A stretch of 64,000 nucleotides of DNA. Source: Moraxella atlantae NBRC 14588 (lineage in GTDB: Bacteria > Pseudomonadota > Gammaproteobacteria > Pseudomonadales > Moraxellaceae). Location of the stretch: the NCBI RefSeq assembly GCF_001591265.1, contig NZ_BCUL01000004.1, positions 101,455-165,454 on the forward strand, read 5' to 3'. Under the pieces are notes generated by a model, which saw only the letters and a program-made list of their open reading frames with translations, did not search any database and had not been told where the DNA came from. Shown piece by piece: positions 10,673 to 19,312 of the stretch. Every line of letters begins with the position of its first letter. The stretch's first letter is position 1. A program made the position numbers and the translations under genes.

Positions 10673-10931
10673 TTGACTTCCTCCCCTCCCTAAAGTGAGG
10701 GGATTCCTTCTGCAAGACGGTGAAGCCCCACCGCAAACCTAAGACAATGGCAACCGCCCGTACGACACACCGTACATCTTAGGTTCTTATTTTAAGCTAA
10801 TCCTACCGTTAGGATTGTCACAGACACGAATTAGCTTAAGTGTGTGTTTGGAAACGTCTTACCAGTTAAGTTACTGCGTACTCGCAATTTAGTCTTAACT
10901 TAACTGTGGAATGTAAGACATTGAATATAGT
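10673..10931 (-). ncRNA. predicted structured RNA of MITE copy 1
   Basis: The promoter at 10938-10966 points into the element. The predicted transcript holds nested perfect inverted repeats (plus-strand coordinates): GTCTTAC 10856-10862 with GTAAGAC 10913-10919, enclosing AGTTAAGTTA 10864-10873 with TAACTTAACT 10896-10905; TTAAGCTAAT 10792-10801 with ATTAGCTTAA 10830-10839, with an inner AATCCTA/TAGGATT hairpin; CCTAAGA 10738-10744 with TCTTAGG 10777-10783, enclosing GTACG/CGTAC. These are followed by CGGTG/CACCG (10718-10733) and the end hairpin. No coding capacity is seen. An RNA function is inferred from this structure and its conservation among copies. Confidence 0.55.
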
Positions 10932-10937
10932 GAGATG

Positions 10938-10966
10938 AGTATAGCAAAACTCATCGCATTTAACAA
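10938..10966 (-). promoter_or_regulatory. sigma70-type promoter inside MITE copy 1
   Basis: On the minus strand TTGTTA (10961-10966) and TATACT (10938-10943) are separated by exactly 17 bases, with a TG one base upstream of the -10 (extended -10). A GATGAGT/ACTCATC inverted repeat overlaps the spacer and -10 and could act as an operator. Confidence 0.7.
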
Positions 10967-11029
10967 TTGCCTTATATCCACCGCCTGAAGTCGGTGGTTT
11001 TACGGCAACGAATGATAAAAGGAAAAACG

Positions 11030-11704
11030 ATGCGCGATGGCAAAAATTTATTGATTTTTGATTTGGATGGGACGTTGATTGACAGCGTGCCTGATCTTGC
11101 CGCGGCGGTCAATGCCACGCTGGTGGATATCGGGCGTGCGCCGTTCGATGAAGACACCGTACGGCATTGGGTGGGTAACGGGGCAACGATGTTGGTGGCG
11201 CGTGCCTTATCGGGTGCGCTGACGGTGGATGACAATTTGCCCGAGGCCACTTTGCAAGATGCTTTGGCGCGCTTTTTTGCCCATTACCGCGCACACACCT
11301 GCGTGCGCACGCAGGCTTATGCAGGTGTCAATGAAGGCTTACAAACGCTCAAAAACGCAGGCTACACCCTGACAATGGTGACCAACAAGCCATTTGAATT
11401 TATCGCGCCGATTGTACAAGCGATGGGGTGGCAAGATCGGTTTGCCATCAGTCTAGGTGGGGATAGCTTACCCACCAAAAAACCCGACCCTGCCCCACTG
11501 CGGCACGTTTGCCAACAATTAAACATCGCACCGCAGCACGCCTACATGATTGGCGATTCCAAAAACGATATCTTAGCAGGCAAAAACGCTGGCATCGACA
11601 CGTTGGGGCTAAGTTATGGCTATAATTACGGGCAGGATATCCGCGAACAGCAGCCCACCGCAGCGTTTGATAGCTTTGCTGAGATGGTTGCATTTTTGAC
11701 TTAG
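11030..11704 (+). CDS. gph: phosphoglycolate phosphatase (HAD family)
   Basis: A 224-residue HAD-superfamily hydrolase that dephosphorylates 2-phosphoglycolate, a product of DNA repair and oxidation. The nucleophile motif FDLDGTLIDS is at residues 8-17, motif II is MVTNKP, and motif III/IV has KPDPAPL with IGDSKNDILAGKNAG. The ATG at 11030 has an AAAGGA Shine-Dalgarno. The longer frame starting at 10967 begins inside the inserted mobile element and is not the native start. The element ends 15 bases upstream, so the native leader has been replaced. Confidence 0.88.
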   Translation: MRDGKNLLIFDLDGTLIDSVPDLAAAVNATLVDIGRAPFDEDTVRHWVGNGATMLVARALSGALTVDDNLPEATLQDALARFFAHYRAHTCVRTQAYAGVNEGLQTLKNAGYTLTMVTNKPFEFIAPIVQAMGWQDRFAISLGGDSLPTKKPDPAPLRHVCQQLNIAPQHAYMIGDSKNDILAGKNAGIDTLGLSYGYNYGQDIREQQPTAAFDSFAEMVAFLT

Positions 11705-11847
11705 ACGGCTAACGATAGCTTGATGTGGGCAAATTGTGCTGCAAACGCGGTACAAACATTGTGGTTTAAAATGCCCTTATTTGCCCCCATTGGGTTTAAT
11801 TACTTGTTTAACCGACGTTTTTTGCCTTTTAATTAGAGATTGCCGCC

Positions 11848-12126
11848 ATGTCAAAGCCACCCAAAGTCAAAATCAAGGTGCTAAAACTTGATGAGCTCAA
11901 GTCGGTCGCCGCGCGCCTACGCAAAATCGCCCGCTTTCAGCTCACGGGTACGATTTTATGCTCATTGGCAGCGATGTATTACACCGAACAAGGCAGCCAA
12001 CTGTTGCCCAAAGTATTTGGCGCGGTGGCATTTTTGACGTTGGTGCTTGGCGCGCTTAGCTTTCGCACACGCTACAAGGTGCTGCGCTTGATTGCGCTGA
12101 TTAAACAAAGCCAACGTAAACCTTGA
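11848..12126 (+). CDS. small membrane protein of unknown function
   Basis: A 92-residue protein with a basic N-terminus (KPPKVKIKVLK) and two predicted membrane segments at about residues 30-46 and 53-73, followed by a basic tail. I do not recognise a family. It is 30 bases before a DUF4385 gene and probably in the same transcript. An AGAG lies 9 bases before the ATG. Confidence 0.65.
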   Translation: MSKPPKVKIKVLKLDELKSVAARLRKIARFQLTGTILCSLAAMYYTEQGSQLLPKVFGAVAFLTLVLGALSFRTRYKVLRLIALIKQSQRKP

Positions 12127-12156
12127 GGACTCAAACACACAAAACGGCAACAACCC

Positions 12157-12735
12157 ATGCAAGAATTTAACTATCAACTAGATTATGCCAATTTGGATTT
12201 GCGCGCGCACCCCGAGTTATATCGCGTGGGGCGTGGCGAGCAAGGTGTGCTGCTGGTTGAGCCGTACAAATCCGAGATCTTGCCGCATTGGCGATTTGCC
12301 ACCCCTGATATTGCGCAAGCCAGCAGTCAAGCGATTTATGCCATGTTTTTGGATTATTTGGCACAAAATGATTTTGTCGGTGCGGACATGGCGCGTAAGT
12401 TTATCCAAATGGGCTACACGCGCGCGCGGCGATACGCCAACCACAAAGGCGGCAAAAAATATGACGGCGTGGTACCTGCTGACAAAAAAGGACAAAGTGG
12501 TGCACACGGACGCGACACCTTGCCCCAACAACCACAAGACAGTGAGGCGGCGCAGATCAAAGCCGAATCTGCGCAGATTTTTAAAAAAGTTTGGGATGAC
12601 TGCCGTGCCAATGCCGATTACCAACGCCTACGCAAGCAGCACCAAGCGCGTTATGAACACGACGGTCAATACGCCGATATCCCCAACGATTGGTTGGTTG
12701 AAGGCAAACCCAAAACCGACTCGTCCAAAAAATGA
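12157..12735 (+). CDS. DUF4385 domain-containing protein
   Basis: A 192-residue soluble protein whose opening (FNYQLDYANLDLRAHPELYRVG) and middle (MARKFIQMGYTRARRYANHKGG) match the DUF4385 family pattern. The function is unknown. The charged C-terminal half carries a probable helical region (EIKAESAQIFKKVWDDCR-like) and a WLVEGKPK tail. It follows the small membrane protein on the same strand and converges on comM. Confidence 0.75.
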   Translation: MQEFNYQLDYANLDLRAHPELYRVGRGEQGVLLVEPYKSEILPHWRFATPDIAQASSQAIYAMFLDYLAQNDFVGADMARKFIQMGYTRARRYANHKGGKKYDGVVPADKKGQSGAHGRDTLPQQPQDSEAAQIKAESAQIFKKVWDDCRANADYQRLRKQHQARYEHDGQYADIPNDWLVEGKPKTDSSKK

Positions 12736-12753
12736 TCACTTAGCCGCACCGAT

Positions 12754-14256
12754 TTACGCATTCGCCAATTGCGAACGGTAGCCAAGTGCTTCGGTCAAAT
12801 GCGGTGTATCAATCGCTGCGCTGTCTGCCAAATCAGCAATTGTCCGCGCCACGCGCAGCACACGATGATAACCTCGTGCCGATAAATTCAGCCGCTGCTG
12901 CGCCATCGCCAACAAGCGTGCTTGCGCCTCACCCAAGCCAGCAAACTGGTCAAGCTCACTGGGGGTAAGCTCACTGTTAGGCTTGCCCTGACGGGTCTGC
13001 TGACGCTGATAAGCAGCTAACACGCGCGCGCGTACGTGTGCTGAGGGCTCGCCAGGTTGGGCGTTTTGTAAATCACTGGCAGGCAAGGCTGGTACAGTCA
13101 GGTGAATATCGATGCGGTCAAGCAAAGGCCCCGATAGCTTGTCCTGATAGCGCCGAATTTGTTCGGGACGGCACTGGCAACGCCCCGATGGGTCGCCATA
13201 ATAACCACATGGGCAAGGGTTCATCGCAGCAACCAATTGAAAATTGGCGGGAAAATCGACCTGTGAATTGGCACGGCTGATGGTGATTTTTTTGCTTTCA
13301 ATCGGTTGGCGCAAAACTTCCAACACCTTGCGGTCAAATTCAGCAATTTCATCCAAAAACAACACGCCTTGGTTGGCCAGTGTGATTTCACCAGGGCGCG
13401 GTGATGAGCCGCCACCCACCAATGCCACCGCCGAGGTGGTGTGATGAATTTGGCGAAATGGTCGGGTGCCATAGGTGTAGTCAGCATTGGCAATTGAGTA
13501 GATACTGGCAACTTCCAACGCTTCATCATCGCTAAGCGGCGGTAAAATCGTGGGCAAACGCGATGCCAATAACGTCTTGCCCGTACCAGGTGCACCACAA
13601 AATAACAATGAATGTCCACCTGCGGCGGCAATTTCTAATACGCGGCGGGCTTGCTGCTGTCCTTTGACATCTGCCAAATCAACACGGTAGTGATTGACTT
13701 GATAGCGCGCGCGATGTACGGCAGGGGTGATAGGCGTGTCGCCTTGCAGATGTTGGCACACGGTTTTTAGATGCTCGGCAGGCAAAACGCTCACACCATC
13801 GACTTGAGCAGCCTCTTGCGCGTTGGCAAGTGGCAAAATCAGCTGCCGCGGCTGCTTGTTGTCGCTTTTGATGGCACGTGCTACCGCCAGTGCGCCTGTC
13901 ACGGGACGCAATTCGCCGTTGAGTGCCAATTCGCCGATCAATTCATAACCTGCCAGCTGGCTGTCGTCGAGCTGTCCACTGGCTGCCAAAATCCCAATCG
14001 CAATCGGTAAATCCAGCCGTGCGCCATCTTTGGGCAGATCTGCAGGCGCAAGGTTGATGGTCAAGCGGCGATTGGGAAAGCTAAAACCTGCATTGATGAT
14101 TGCCGAGCGCACGCGGTCTTTGCTCTCACGCACCGCCGCCTCAGGCAAACCAACGATGGTAACTGCAGGCAAACCCTGTGACAAATGCACCTCAACCATG
14201 ACGCTAGGCGCGTTGAGCCCCACCACTGAACGGGTATAAATTTGTGCAAATGACAT
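12754..14256 (-). CDS. comM: YifB/ComM-family AAA+ ATPase (Mg-chelatase-like)
   Basis: A 500-residue AAA+ ATPase. In naturally competent gammaproteobacteria ComM is a helicase driving branch migration of incoming single-stranded DNA into the chromosome. Visible are the N-terminal Lon-S5-like domain (residues about 20-145), Walker A GAPGTGKT, Walker B LFLDEI, and the zinc-type segment CPCGYYGDPSGRCQC. The start MSFAQIYTRSVVG is the family's normal N-terminus; the frame opens 14 codons further upstream. Moraxella species are naturally competent, which fits. Confidence 0.93.
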   Translation of the reverse strand: MSFAQIYTRSVVGLNAPSVMVEVHLSQGLPAVTIVGLPEAAVRESKDRVRSAIINAGFSFPNRRLTINLAPADLPKDGARLDLPIAIGILAASGQLDDSQLAGYELIGELALNGELRPVTGALAVARAIKSDNKQPRQLILPLANAQEAAQVDGVSVLPAEHLKTVCQHLQGDTPITPAVHRARYQVNHYRVDLADVKGQQQARRVLEIAAAGGHSLLFCGAPGTGKTLLASRLPTILPPLSDDEALEVASIYSIANADYTYGTRPFRQIHHTTSAVALVGGGSSPRPGEITLANQGVLFLDEIAEFDRKVLEVLRQPIESKKITISRANSQVDFPANFQLVAAMNPCPCGYYGDPSGRCQCRPEQIRRYQDKLSGPLLDRIDIHLTVPALPASDLQNAQPGEPSAHVRARVLAAYQRQQTRQGKPNSELTPSELDQFAGLGEAQARLLAMAQQRLNLSARGYHRVLRVARTIADLADSAAIDTPHLTEALGYRSQLANA

Positions 14257-14411
14257 ATTTGTTTGATTCCAATATTTTGATAAATCCTTAACCGTCATAA
14301 GGTTTTTGTGGTCTGGCTAAGGCTTTTGTGGCGTGAACAATGTTATAATAGCAAAATCATTTTGCCGATAATAGGCGCTATTTTTTTTTAATTTTTTGCT
14401 GTTACTTTATC

Positions 14412-15899
14412 ATGAATCAACGACCACCCGCGCCCGATAGCGCACCGCTTGCCGCCGATGAGCAGCCGTTTTTTAGCCGTCCTGCAGATATCCATATCAA
14501 CCCGTATGCCGACGAGCGCGCAGACGCTTACACACCTGTGTATGATGCTGCGATGATTGCCAAATATGACCGCACAGGGCCGCGCTATACGTCTTATCCG
14601 ACGGCATTGGAGTTTAAGCCCATCGCGGCTGATACCGAGGCGCGTTTGTTGGTGCAGCAAGACCCCAACACGCCGCTGTCGCTGTATATTCACGTGCCGT
14701 TTTGTCGGCATCTGTGCTATTACTGCGCGTGCAACAAAATCATCACCAAAAAAAACAGCGATGCTGGCGATTATATGGCGTATGTTGAGCGCGAGGTGCG
14801 CCATAAACGCAGCCTGTTGCAAGGTGAACCAATTGTCGAGCAGGTACATTTTGGCGGCGGTACACCCACGTTTTTAAGTGATGATGAACTGGTGGATTTT
14901 TGGCAGTTTTTGCAAGGTCAATTTCGTTTTAGCGACAAGCCAACGACGGATTTTAGCATTGAAATCGATCCGCGTGAGCTGCGCGACACGACGCTAGCGA
15001 CGCTGCGTGCGTTGGGGTTTAATCGGCTGAGCTTTGGTGTGCAAGATTTAGATCTTGATGTGCAGTTAGCGGTCAATCGCCAACAGCCGCTTGTTATGAT
15101 TGAGCAGGTCATGCAGCAGGCGCGCGCGCTGGGTTTTGTTTCAATCAATATTGATTTGATGTACGGTTTGCCGCGACAAACGGTAGCAAGCCTGCAAAAC
15201 ACCATCGCGCAGATTATCGCGCTATCCCCTGACCGTTTGTCGGTGTTTAATTACGCGCATCTGCCCGAACGCTTTGCCAGCCAGCGGCGCATCAATAATG
15301 ATGAACTGCCCAACGCTGCCGATAAGCTGACGATGTTCGCCAATACCATTGAGCAGCTAACAGCGGCAGGCTACCAGTACATCGGTATTGATCACTTTGC
15401 TAAGCCCGATGATGCACTGGCCATCGCCCAACGTGCTGGTAAATTACGGCGGAATTTTCAGGGCTACACAACGCACGGCGACTGTGACTTGCTGGGTTTT
15501 GGCGTGTCAGCGATTAGCCAGCTGGGCGCAGATTATTTGCAAAATGCCAGTGATTTGAAGGCTTATGAACAGACGATTGCTGCGCATCGTCTGCCTGCCG
15601 TTAAGCATATTCATGTGCGCCTGCCTGATTTGTTGCGCCGCTATGTCATCATGCAGCTGCTGTGCCATCATTATGTTGATTTTAAAGACATCAATGTGCG
15701 TTTTAGCGTTGATGCGGTGACGTATTTCATTGATGAAATTCAGCAACTTGCGCCGATGCAAGCCGACAAACTGATTGATATGGACGCCAAAGGTATCCGA
15801 ATTTTGCCCAAAGGACGGTTGTTGGCGCGTAACGTGGCGATGGTGTTTGACCAATATTTGAACCACGCCAACCAGCAGCGTTTTAGCCGTGCGATTTAA
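14412..15899 (+). CDS. hemN: oxygen-independent coproporphyrinogen III oxidase HemN
   Basis: A 495-residue radical SAM enzyme that decarboxylates coproporphyrinogen III to protoporphyrinogen IX without oxygen. The cluster motif is CRHLCYYC (Cys-x3-Cys-x2-Cys) followed by the fourth HemN cysteine in ACN. The HFGGGTPTF loop, the NIDLMYGLPRQT segment and the HemN C-terminal domain are present. There is an N-terminal extension of about 45 residues before the RYTSYPTA start of the conserved core. I found no clear FNR site upstream. Confidence 0.94.
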   Translation: MNQRPPAPDSAPLAADEQPFFSRPADIHINPYADERADAYTPVYDAAMIAKYDRTGPRYTSYPTALEFKPIAADTEARLLVQQDPNTPLSLYIHVPFCRHLCYYCACNKIITKKNSDAGDYMAYVEREVRHKRSLLQGEPIVEQVHFGGGTPTFLSDDELVDFWQFLQGQFRFSDKPTTDFSIEIDPRELRDTTLATLRALGFNRLSFGVQDLDLDVQLAVNRQQPLVMIEQVMQQARALGFVSINIDLMYGLPRQTVASLQNTIAQIIALSPDRLSVFNYAHLPERFASQRRINNDELPNAADKLTMFANTIEQLTAAGYQYIGIDHFAKPDDALAIAQRAGKLRRNFQGYTTHGDCDLLGFGVSAISQLGADYLQNASDLKAYEQTIAAHRLPAVKHIHVRLPDLLRRYVIMQLLCHHYVDFKDINVRFSVDAVTYFIDEIQQLAPMQADKLIDMDAKGIRILPKGRLLARNVAMVFDQYLNHANQQRFSRAI

Positions 15900-15926
15900 T
15901 TACATCGTTGATTCGGATTGAACTAC

Positions 15927-16271
15927 ATGTTAAGCCCTAACCTGCCTGCGCCTATGCTGTTGGCAATTGCGATTGTCACTGAGGTATTTGCCTCAACGTG
16001 TTTGGCAAAGTCTGATGGTTTTACCCAACTATTGCCGACATTGGCAAGCTTGGTTGGCTATGCGGTGGCGTTTTATTGCCTGTCGCAAGTGGTCAAAAGT
16101 ATGCCACTTGGCATCGTGTACGCGATTTGGTCGGGGGTCGGTATTGTGCTGACTGCGCTGATTGGCTGGCTGTGGCTGGGCAATCGGCTAGATATACCTG
16201 CCATCGTTGGTATGGCGTTGATTATTGCAGGCGTGATGGTGATTAATTTATGGTCAAAAGCAGGCAGTTGA
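15927..16271 (+). CDS. SMR-family multidrug/cation efflux protein
   Basis: A 114-residue protein with four transmembrane helices. The conserved membrane-embedded Glu is in AIVTEVFAST (helix 1), and the GIVYAIWSGVG motif of helix 3 and the WLWLGNRLDIP loop are intact. It works as a dual-topology homodimer exporting cationic compounds by proton exchange, like EmrE. An in-frame TTG lies three codons upstream, but the ATG is more likely. It is 27 bases behind hemN on the same strand. Confidence 0.88.
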   Translation: MLSPNLPAPMLLAIAIVTEVFASTCLAKSDGFTQLLPTLASLVGYAVAFYCLSQVVKSMPLGIVYAIWSGVGIVLTALIGWLWLGNRLDIPAIVGMALIIAGVMVINLWSKAGS

Positions 16272-16340
16272 TGCGCTTTGAAGGCAATTTGCCGTGATTT
16301 AATCAAGCCATCGCTTTATCACCTGCCTATAACCATCGGT

Positions 16341-16883
16341 CTACCAAGCCACCGTTTGATTTTTTGACTTACTAAACGCACGCAAGCGCACATACACCGT
16401 TTTTTTGACCGTCGCCACGGTGTCACCTGCTTCATCGGTGATGGTGATCGTATACTCACGAAACACCGCCCGCCCATCACTGGCAAGCGCGCGTACTTTG
16501 GCGATTTCGTCATCTGTCAGATGAAATTCAGCAAATACACGGCTGGTGCCTGCCTTGATAAAATCAATACACGCTGCCTTATCCCACACCACATAGTCAT
16601 CGCCCAGCGCGTCCATCAGCAAAAACATCATAAACGGATCGGTCATCGAATACAGGCTGCCGCCAAATTGGGTGCCGACGATGTTTTTATTGAGCGGTGA
16701 TAGCGGCATGCTGACACAAATTCGATGCTGCGCAAAATCCACCGCATTGACCTGTACGCGCGCGCCCAGATACGGTGGGTATAAACTGACCAATTTTGCC
16801 AGTAATTTAGGATGCTGCATGAGGCTAACGCGGCGTTTGAGCTGCTGACGCGCGCTATTAAAAATTTTTGCTGATTGTGACAT
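16341..16883 (-). CDS. DUF4442 hotdog-fold thioesterase-like protein
   Basis: A 180-residue protein with a hotdog fold signature: the central helix segment NIVGTQFGGSLYSMTDPFMM and the following strands match DUF4442 (YiiD C-terminal/PaaI-like) proteins, presumed acyl-CoA thioesterases. The substrate is unknown. The start at MSQSAK is preferred over the ATG six codons upstream. It is probably co-transcribed behind dapB (50-base gap). Confidence 0.75.
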   Translation of the reverse strand: MSQSAKIFNSARQQLKRRVSLMQHPKLLAKLVSLYPPYLGARVQVNAVDFAQHRICVSMPLSPLNKNIVGTQFGGSLYSMTDPFMMFLLMDALGDDYVVWDKAACIDFIKAGTSRVFAEFHLTDDEIAKVRALASDGRAVFREYTITITDEAGDTVATVKKTVYVRLRAFSKSKNQTVAW

Positions 16884-16933
16884 ATGACTTCCTTGTCTCA
16901 CTGCTTTGATATGTTTATCTTATTTGGTAAGTT

Positions 16934-17746
16934 TTAGCCTTTAATACCAAGCACGTCCTGCATGTCATACATGCCGTGTTGTTGCGTGCCCACCCAAACG
17001 GCAGCGCGTACCGCCCCTGCGGCAAACGTCATGCGATCACGCGCATGGTGACGAATTTCGACCATCTCACCATCGGCAATAAACATTACGCTGTGATCGC
17101 CGACAATTTCACCACCGCGTACGGCATGGATACCAATGCTGCCTTTGGTACGCTCGCCTGTTTGTCCGCTGCGCCCATATACTGCCACCGCATTGAGGTC
17201 TTGCCCACGTGCATCTGCCACTGCTTGCGCCATCATGTACGCTGTGCCCGATGGTGCGTCGATTTTGTGCTTGTGGTGTGCCTCAATGATTTCAACATCC
17301 GCATCATCGCCGAATGCCCGCGCTGCCATTTTAAGCAGTTGTAAGGTCAGATTCACGCCTGTTGAATAGTTGCCTGCGTATATCATAGCGATATGCTTGC
17401 TGGCATCTTGCAATACGGCATTTTGCGCATCATCCAGCCCTGTCGTGCCCACCACCATGTTCACACCATGCGTCTGGCATAGTTTGGCATTGTTTGCGGT
17501 GGCTTGCGGATGGCTAAAGTCAATCAGCACATCAAGTTGGTCGATGATTTGGTCTAAATCGTCTGTGAGCTTTATGCCCATGGCAGGCAAATTGACCAAT
17601 TCGCCTGCGTCTACACCAAGCAAACTTGAGCCTGTGCGCTCAATGGCTGCCACTAAGTTGGCTTCGGGGTGCTCAGCAACAGCTTGGATCAACATCCGCC
17701 CCATACGCCCGCCCGCTCCACTAATACCGATATTTGTCATCGTCAA
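16934..17746 (-). CDS. dapB: 4-hydroxy-tetrahydrodipicolinate reductase DapB
   Basis: A 270-residue NAD(P)H-dependent reductase in lysine and diaminopimelate synthesis. The N-terminal Rossmann motif GAGGRMGR, the catalytic EAHHKHKIDAPSGTA segment (His/Lys pair and substrate-binding loop) and the C-terminal FAAGAVRAA are present, at full family length. The start at MTMTNIGISG could instead be two codons in. It lies between dnaJ and a DUF4442 gene on the same strand, consistent with the common dnaJ-dapB linkage in gammaproteobacteria. Confidence 0.96.
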   Translation of the reverse strand: MTMTNIGISGAGGRMGRMLIQAVAEHPEANLVAAIERTGSSLLGVDAGELVNLPAMGIKLTDDLDQIIDQLDVLIDFSHPQATANNAKLCQTHGVNMVVGTTGLDDAQNAVLQDASKHIAMIYAGNYSTGVNLTLQLLKMAARAFGDDADVEIIEAHHKHKIDAPSGTAYMMAQAVADARGQDLNAVAVYGRSGQTGERTKGSIGIHAVRGGEIVGDHSVMFIADGEMVEIRHHARDRMTFAAGAVRAAVWVGTQQHGMYDMQDVLGIKG

Positions 17747-17870
17747 TCCTTAATTTTTCTCAACGTGTTTTATCAAACCGTGGCTAGTTTGCATTGTAGC
17801 CAAAAATCTGCCGCTGCGTCAGTAGTTGGGCACAAAAATTTATGCCAAACTTGGGCATTAAAAAGCAAAT

Positions 17871-17886
17871 TGTTCCACGTGAAACA
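17871..17886. repeat. parS-like site 1
   Basis: TGTTCCACGTGAAACA matches the ParB-binding parS consensus TGTTNCACGTGAAACA. The surrounding AAATTGTT/AACAATTT arms extend the palindrome to 24 bases, so it could also act as a terminator for dnaJ. Confidence 0.75.
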
Positions 17887-17929
17887 ATTTGCCTTCATTA
17901 AGATCAAAAGATTTCAAAGCTAACAGAAT

Positions 17930-19078
17930 TTAGTCAAACAAATCTTTGACATCATCTTTTAGGCGGTTAAAAAATGATTTTTTCTGTGGTGATTGCTGAT
18001 GCTCGCCCATCGAATCTTGCAACTGGCGCAATAGGTCTTTTTGCTGACTGTTGAGATTGGTTGGCGTTTCGACAATCACGCGGCACAGTAAATCCCCACG
18101 CATGGTCGTGCGAATCGGCGTAACCCCTTTGCCCTTGATACGAAATATTTTGTGACTTTGGGTGCCCTCTGGAATACGCAAATTCACGCGCCCCTCAAGG
18201 GTGGGCACTTCAATCTCACGCCCCAAGGCGGCATCGGCAAAGCTAACAGGCACATCCATATACAAATCTGCGCCTTCACGGGTGAAGGTGGCATGTGGCA
18301 GCACACGGATTTCAACATACAAATCACCGCTTTCACCGCCTGCGATTGCCTCGCCCTCGCCCGATAAGCGCACGCGATCACCCGTATCAACCCCTGCAGG
18401 GATCGTGACTTCCAAAGTGCGTGATTTTTCTTGCACGCCTGTGCCATGGCAAACATCACACGGATTTTTGATTTCCTTGCCTGTGCCATGACAAGTTGGA
18501 CACGTTTGTTGTACGGCAAAAAAACCTTGCTGCATACGTACCACACCGTGCCCGCCACAGGTCGAACAGGTCGTGATATCGCTGCTATTTTTTGCGCCTT
18601 TGCCATCACAAGCCTCACAGGGTGCAGGCGCGGTATAGGTGATTTCTTTTTTGGTGCCTGCCACCGCCTCCTCTAAGGTCAAATCCAGCATATAGCGTAG
18701 ATCTGACCCACGACGCTGACGGCTTGCCCCACCGCGCGCGCCACCAAAGATGTCGCCAAAAATATCTTGAAAACCGCCGCCTGCGCGTCCGCCAAACAAG
18801 TCACCAAAGATGTCTTGGAAGTTGCCCGAAAAGCCACCGCCGCCCATGCCATTTTCAAACGCCGCATGCCCCATGCGGTCATAGGCCGAACGTTTGTTGC
18901 TATCGCTTAACACCTCATACGCCAATGACGCTTCTTTGAATTTTTCTTCAGCTTCTGCGTCATCGGGATTGCGGTCAGGGTGGTATTTCATCGCCAGTTT
19001 GCGGTAGGCGCGTTTAATTTCGGTTTCGTCTGCAGTACGGGCAACGCCCAATACCTCATAAAAATCTCGTTTTGACAT
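17930..19078 (-). CDS. dnaJ: chaperone DnaJ (Hsp40)
   Basis: A 382-residue co-chaperone that stimulates DnaK ATPase. It has the J-domain with the HPD motif (YHPDRNPDD), a Gly/Phe-rich linker, four CxxCxGxG-type zinc motifs ([32 protein letters not shown]) and the C-terminal substrate-binding domains. dnaK is not in the window. The spacer of about 230 bases upstream holds no gene. Confidence 0.97.
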   Translation of the reverse strand: MSKRDFYEVLGVARTADETEIKRAYRKLAMKYHPDRNPDDAEAEEKFKEASLAYEVLSDSNKRSAYDRMGHAAFENGMGGGGFSGNFQDIFGDLFGGRAGGGFQDIFGDIFGGARGGASRQRRGSDLRYMLDLTLEEAVAGTKKEITYTAPAPCEACDGKGAKNSSDITTCSTCGGHGVVRMQQGFFAVQQTCPTCHGTGKEIKNPCDVCHGTGVQEKSRTLEVTIPAGVDTGDRVRLSGEGEAIAGGESGDLYVEIRVLPHATFTREGADLYMDVPVSFADAALGREIEVPTLEGRVNLRIPEGTQSHKIFRIKGKGVTPIRTTMRGDLLCRVIVETPTNLNSQQKDLLRQLQDSMGEHQQSPQKKSFFNRLKDDVKDLFD

Positions 19079-19265
19079 CGTTATTCCTCACCCACAGACC
19101 GCGCTGTTGGTCTGTGTCTGGTTGTATTTGACAATTTGGGTATGTTCGCCAAGGTCAAATGAAAAATTTGGCTAAAATATGGGATTTAGTGGCGATTAAT
19201 AACGATTTATCAAGGCTTATGGTAAATTTTTGTAATTTTTATGGGCAAAATACCACCAAAGTAAA

Positions 19266-19290
19266 AAAAAGGTTTCATGTGAAACCTTGT
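19266..19290 (-). terminator. terminator of the RsuA-type gene, overlapping a parS-like palindrome
   Basis: On the minus strand a perfect stem AAGGTTTCA/TGAAACCTT is followed by eight T residues. The core GGTTTCATGTGAAACC (19271-19286) differs from parS at three positions, so termination is the safer call. Confidence 0.75.
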
Positions 19291-19312
19291 TAGCTTGAAT
19301 ACAATAAAATAG

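Larger units (their letters stand above)
10673..11014 (-). mobile_element. non-autonomous IS605-end element (MITE), copy 1
   Basis: About 342 bases with one end identical to the right end of the tnpB elements (CCCCTC/GAGGGG hairpin, 10683-10702) and the other end carrying the CCACCG/CGGTGG hairpin and the GGCAACG terminus. It is nearly identical to the copies at 46377 and 63209. It has no ORF of its own. The flank beyond the left end reads TTTAT, shared with all five IS605-type insertions here and so a candidate target motif. It lies between phoU and gph, 15 bases before gph. Confidence 0.88.

Noticed and set aside
10673..11014. CRISPR array or tandem repeat
   Set aside because: The repeats are dispersed single copies about 17-36 kb apart with transposon ends, without repeat-spacer periodicity; no CRISPR or cas gene was seen in the window.
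10967..11029. Upstream in-frame start for gph
   Set aside because: It lies inside the inserted mobile element and translates to non-conserved residues; ATG 11030 has a proper Shine-Dalgarno and the conserved N-terminus.
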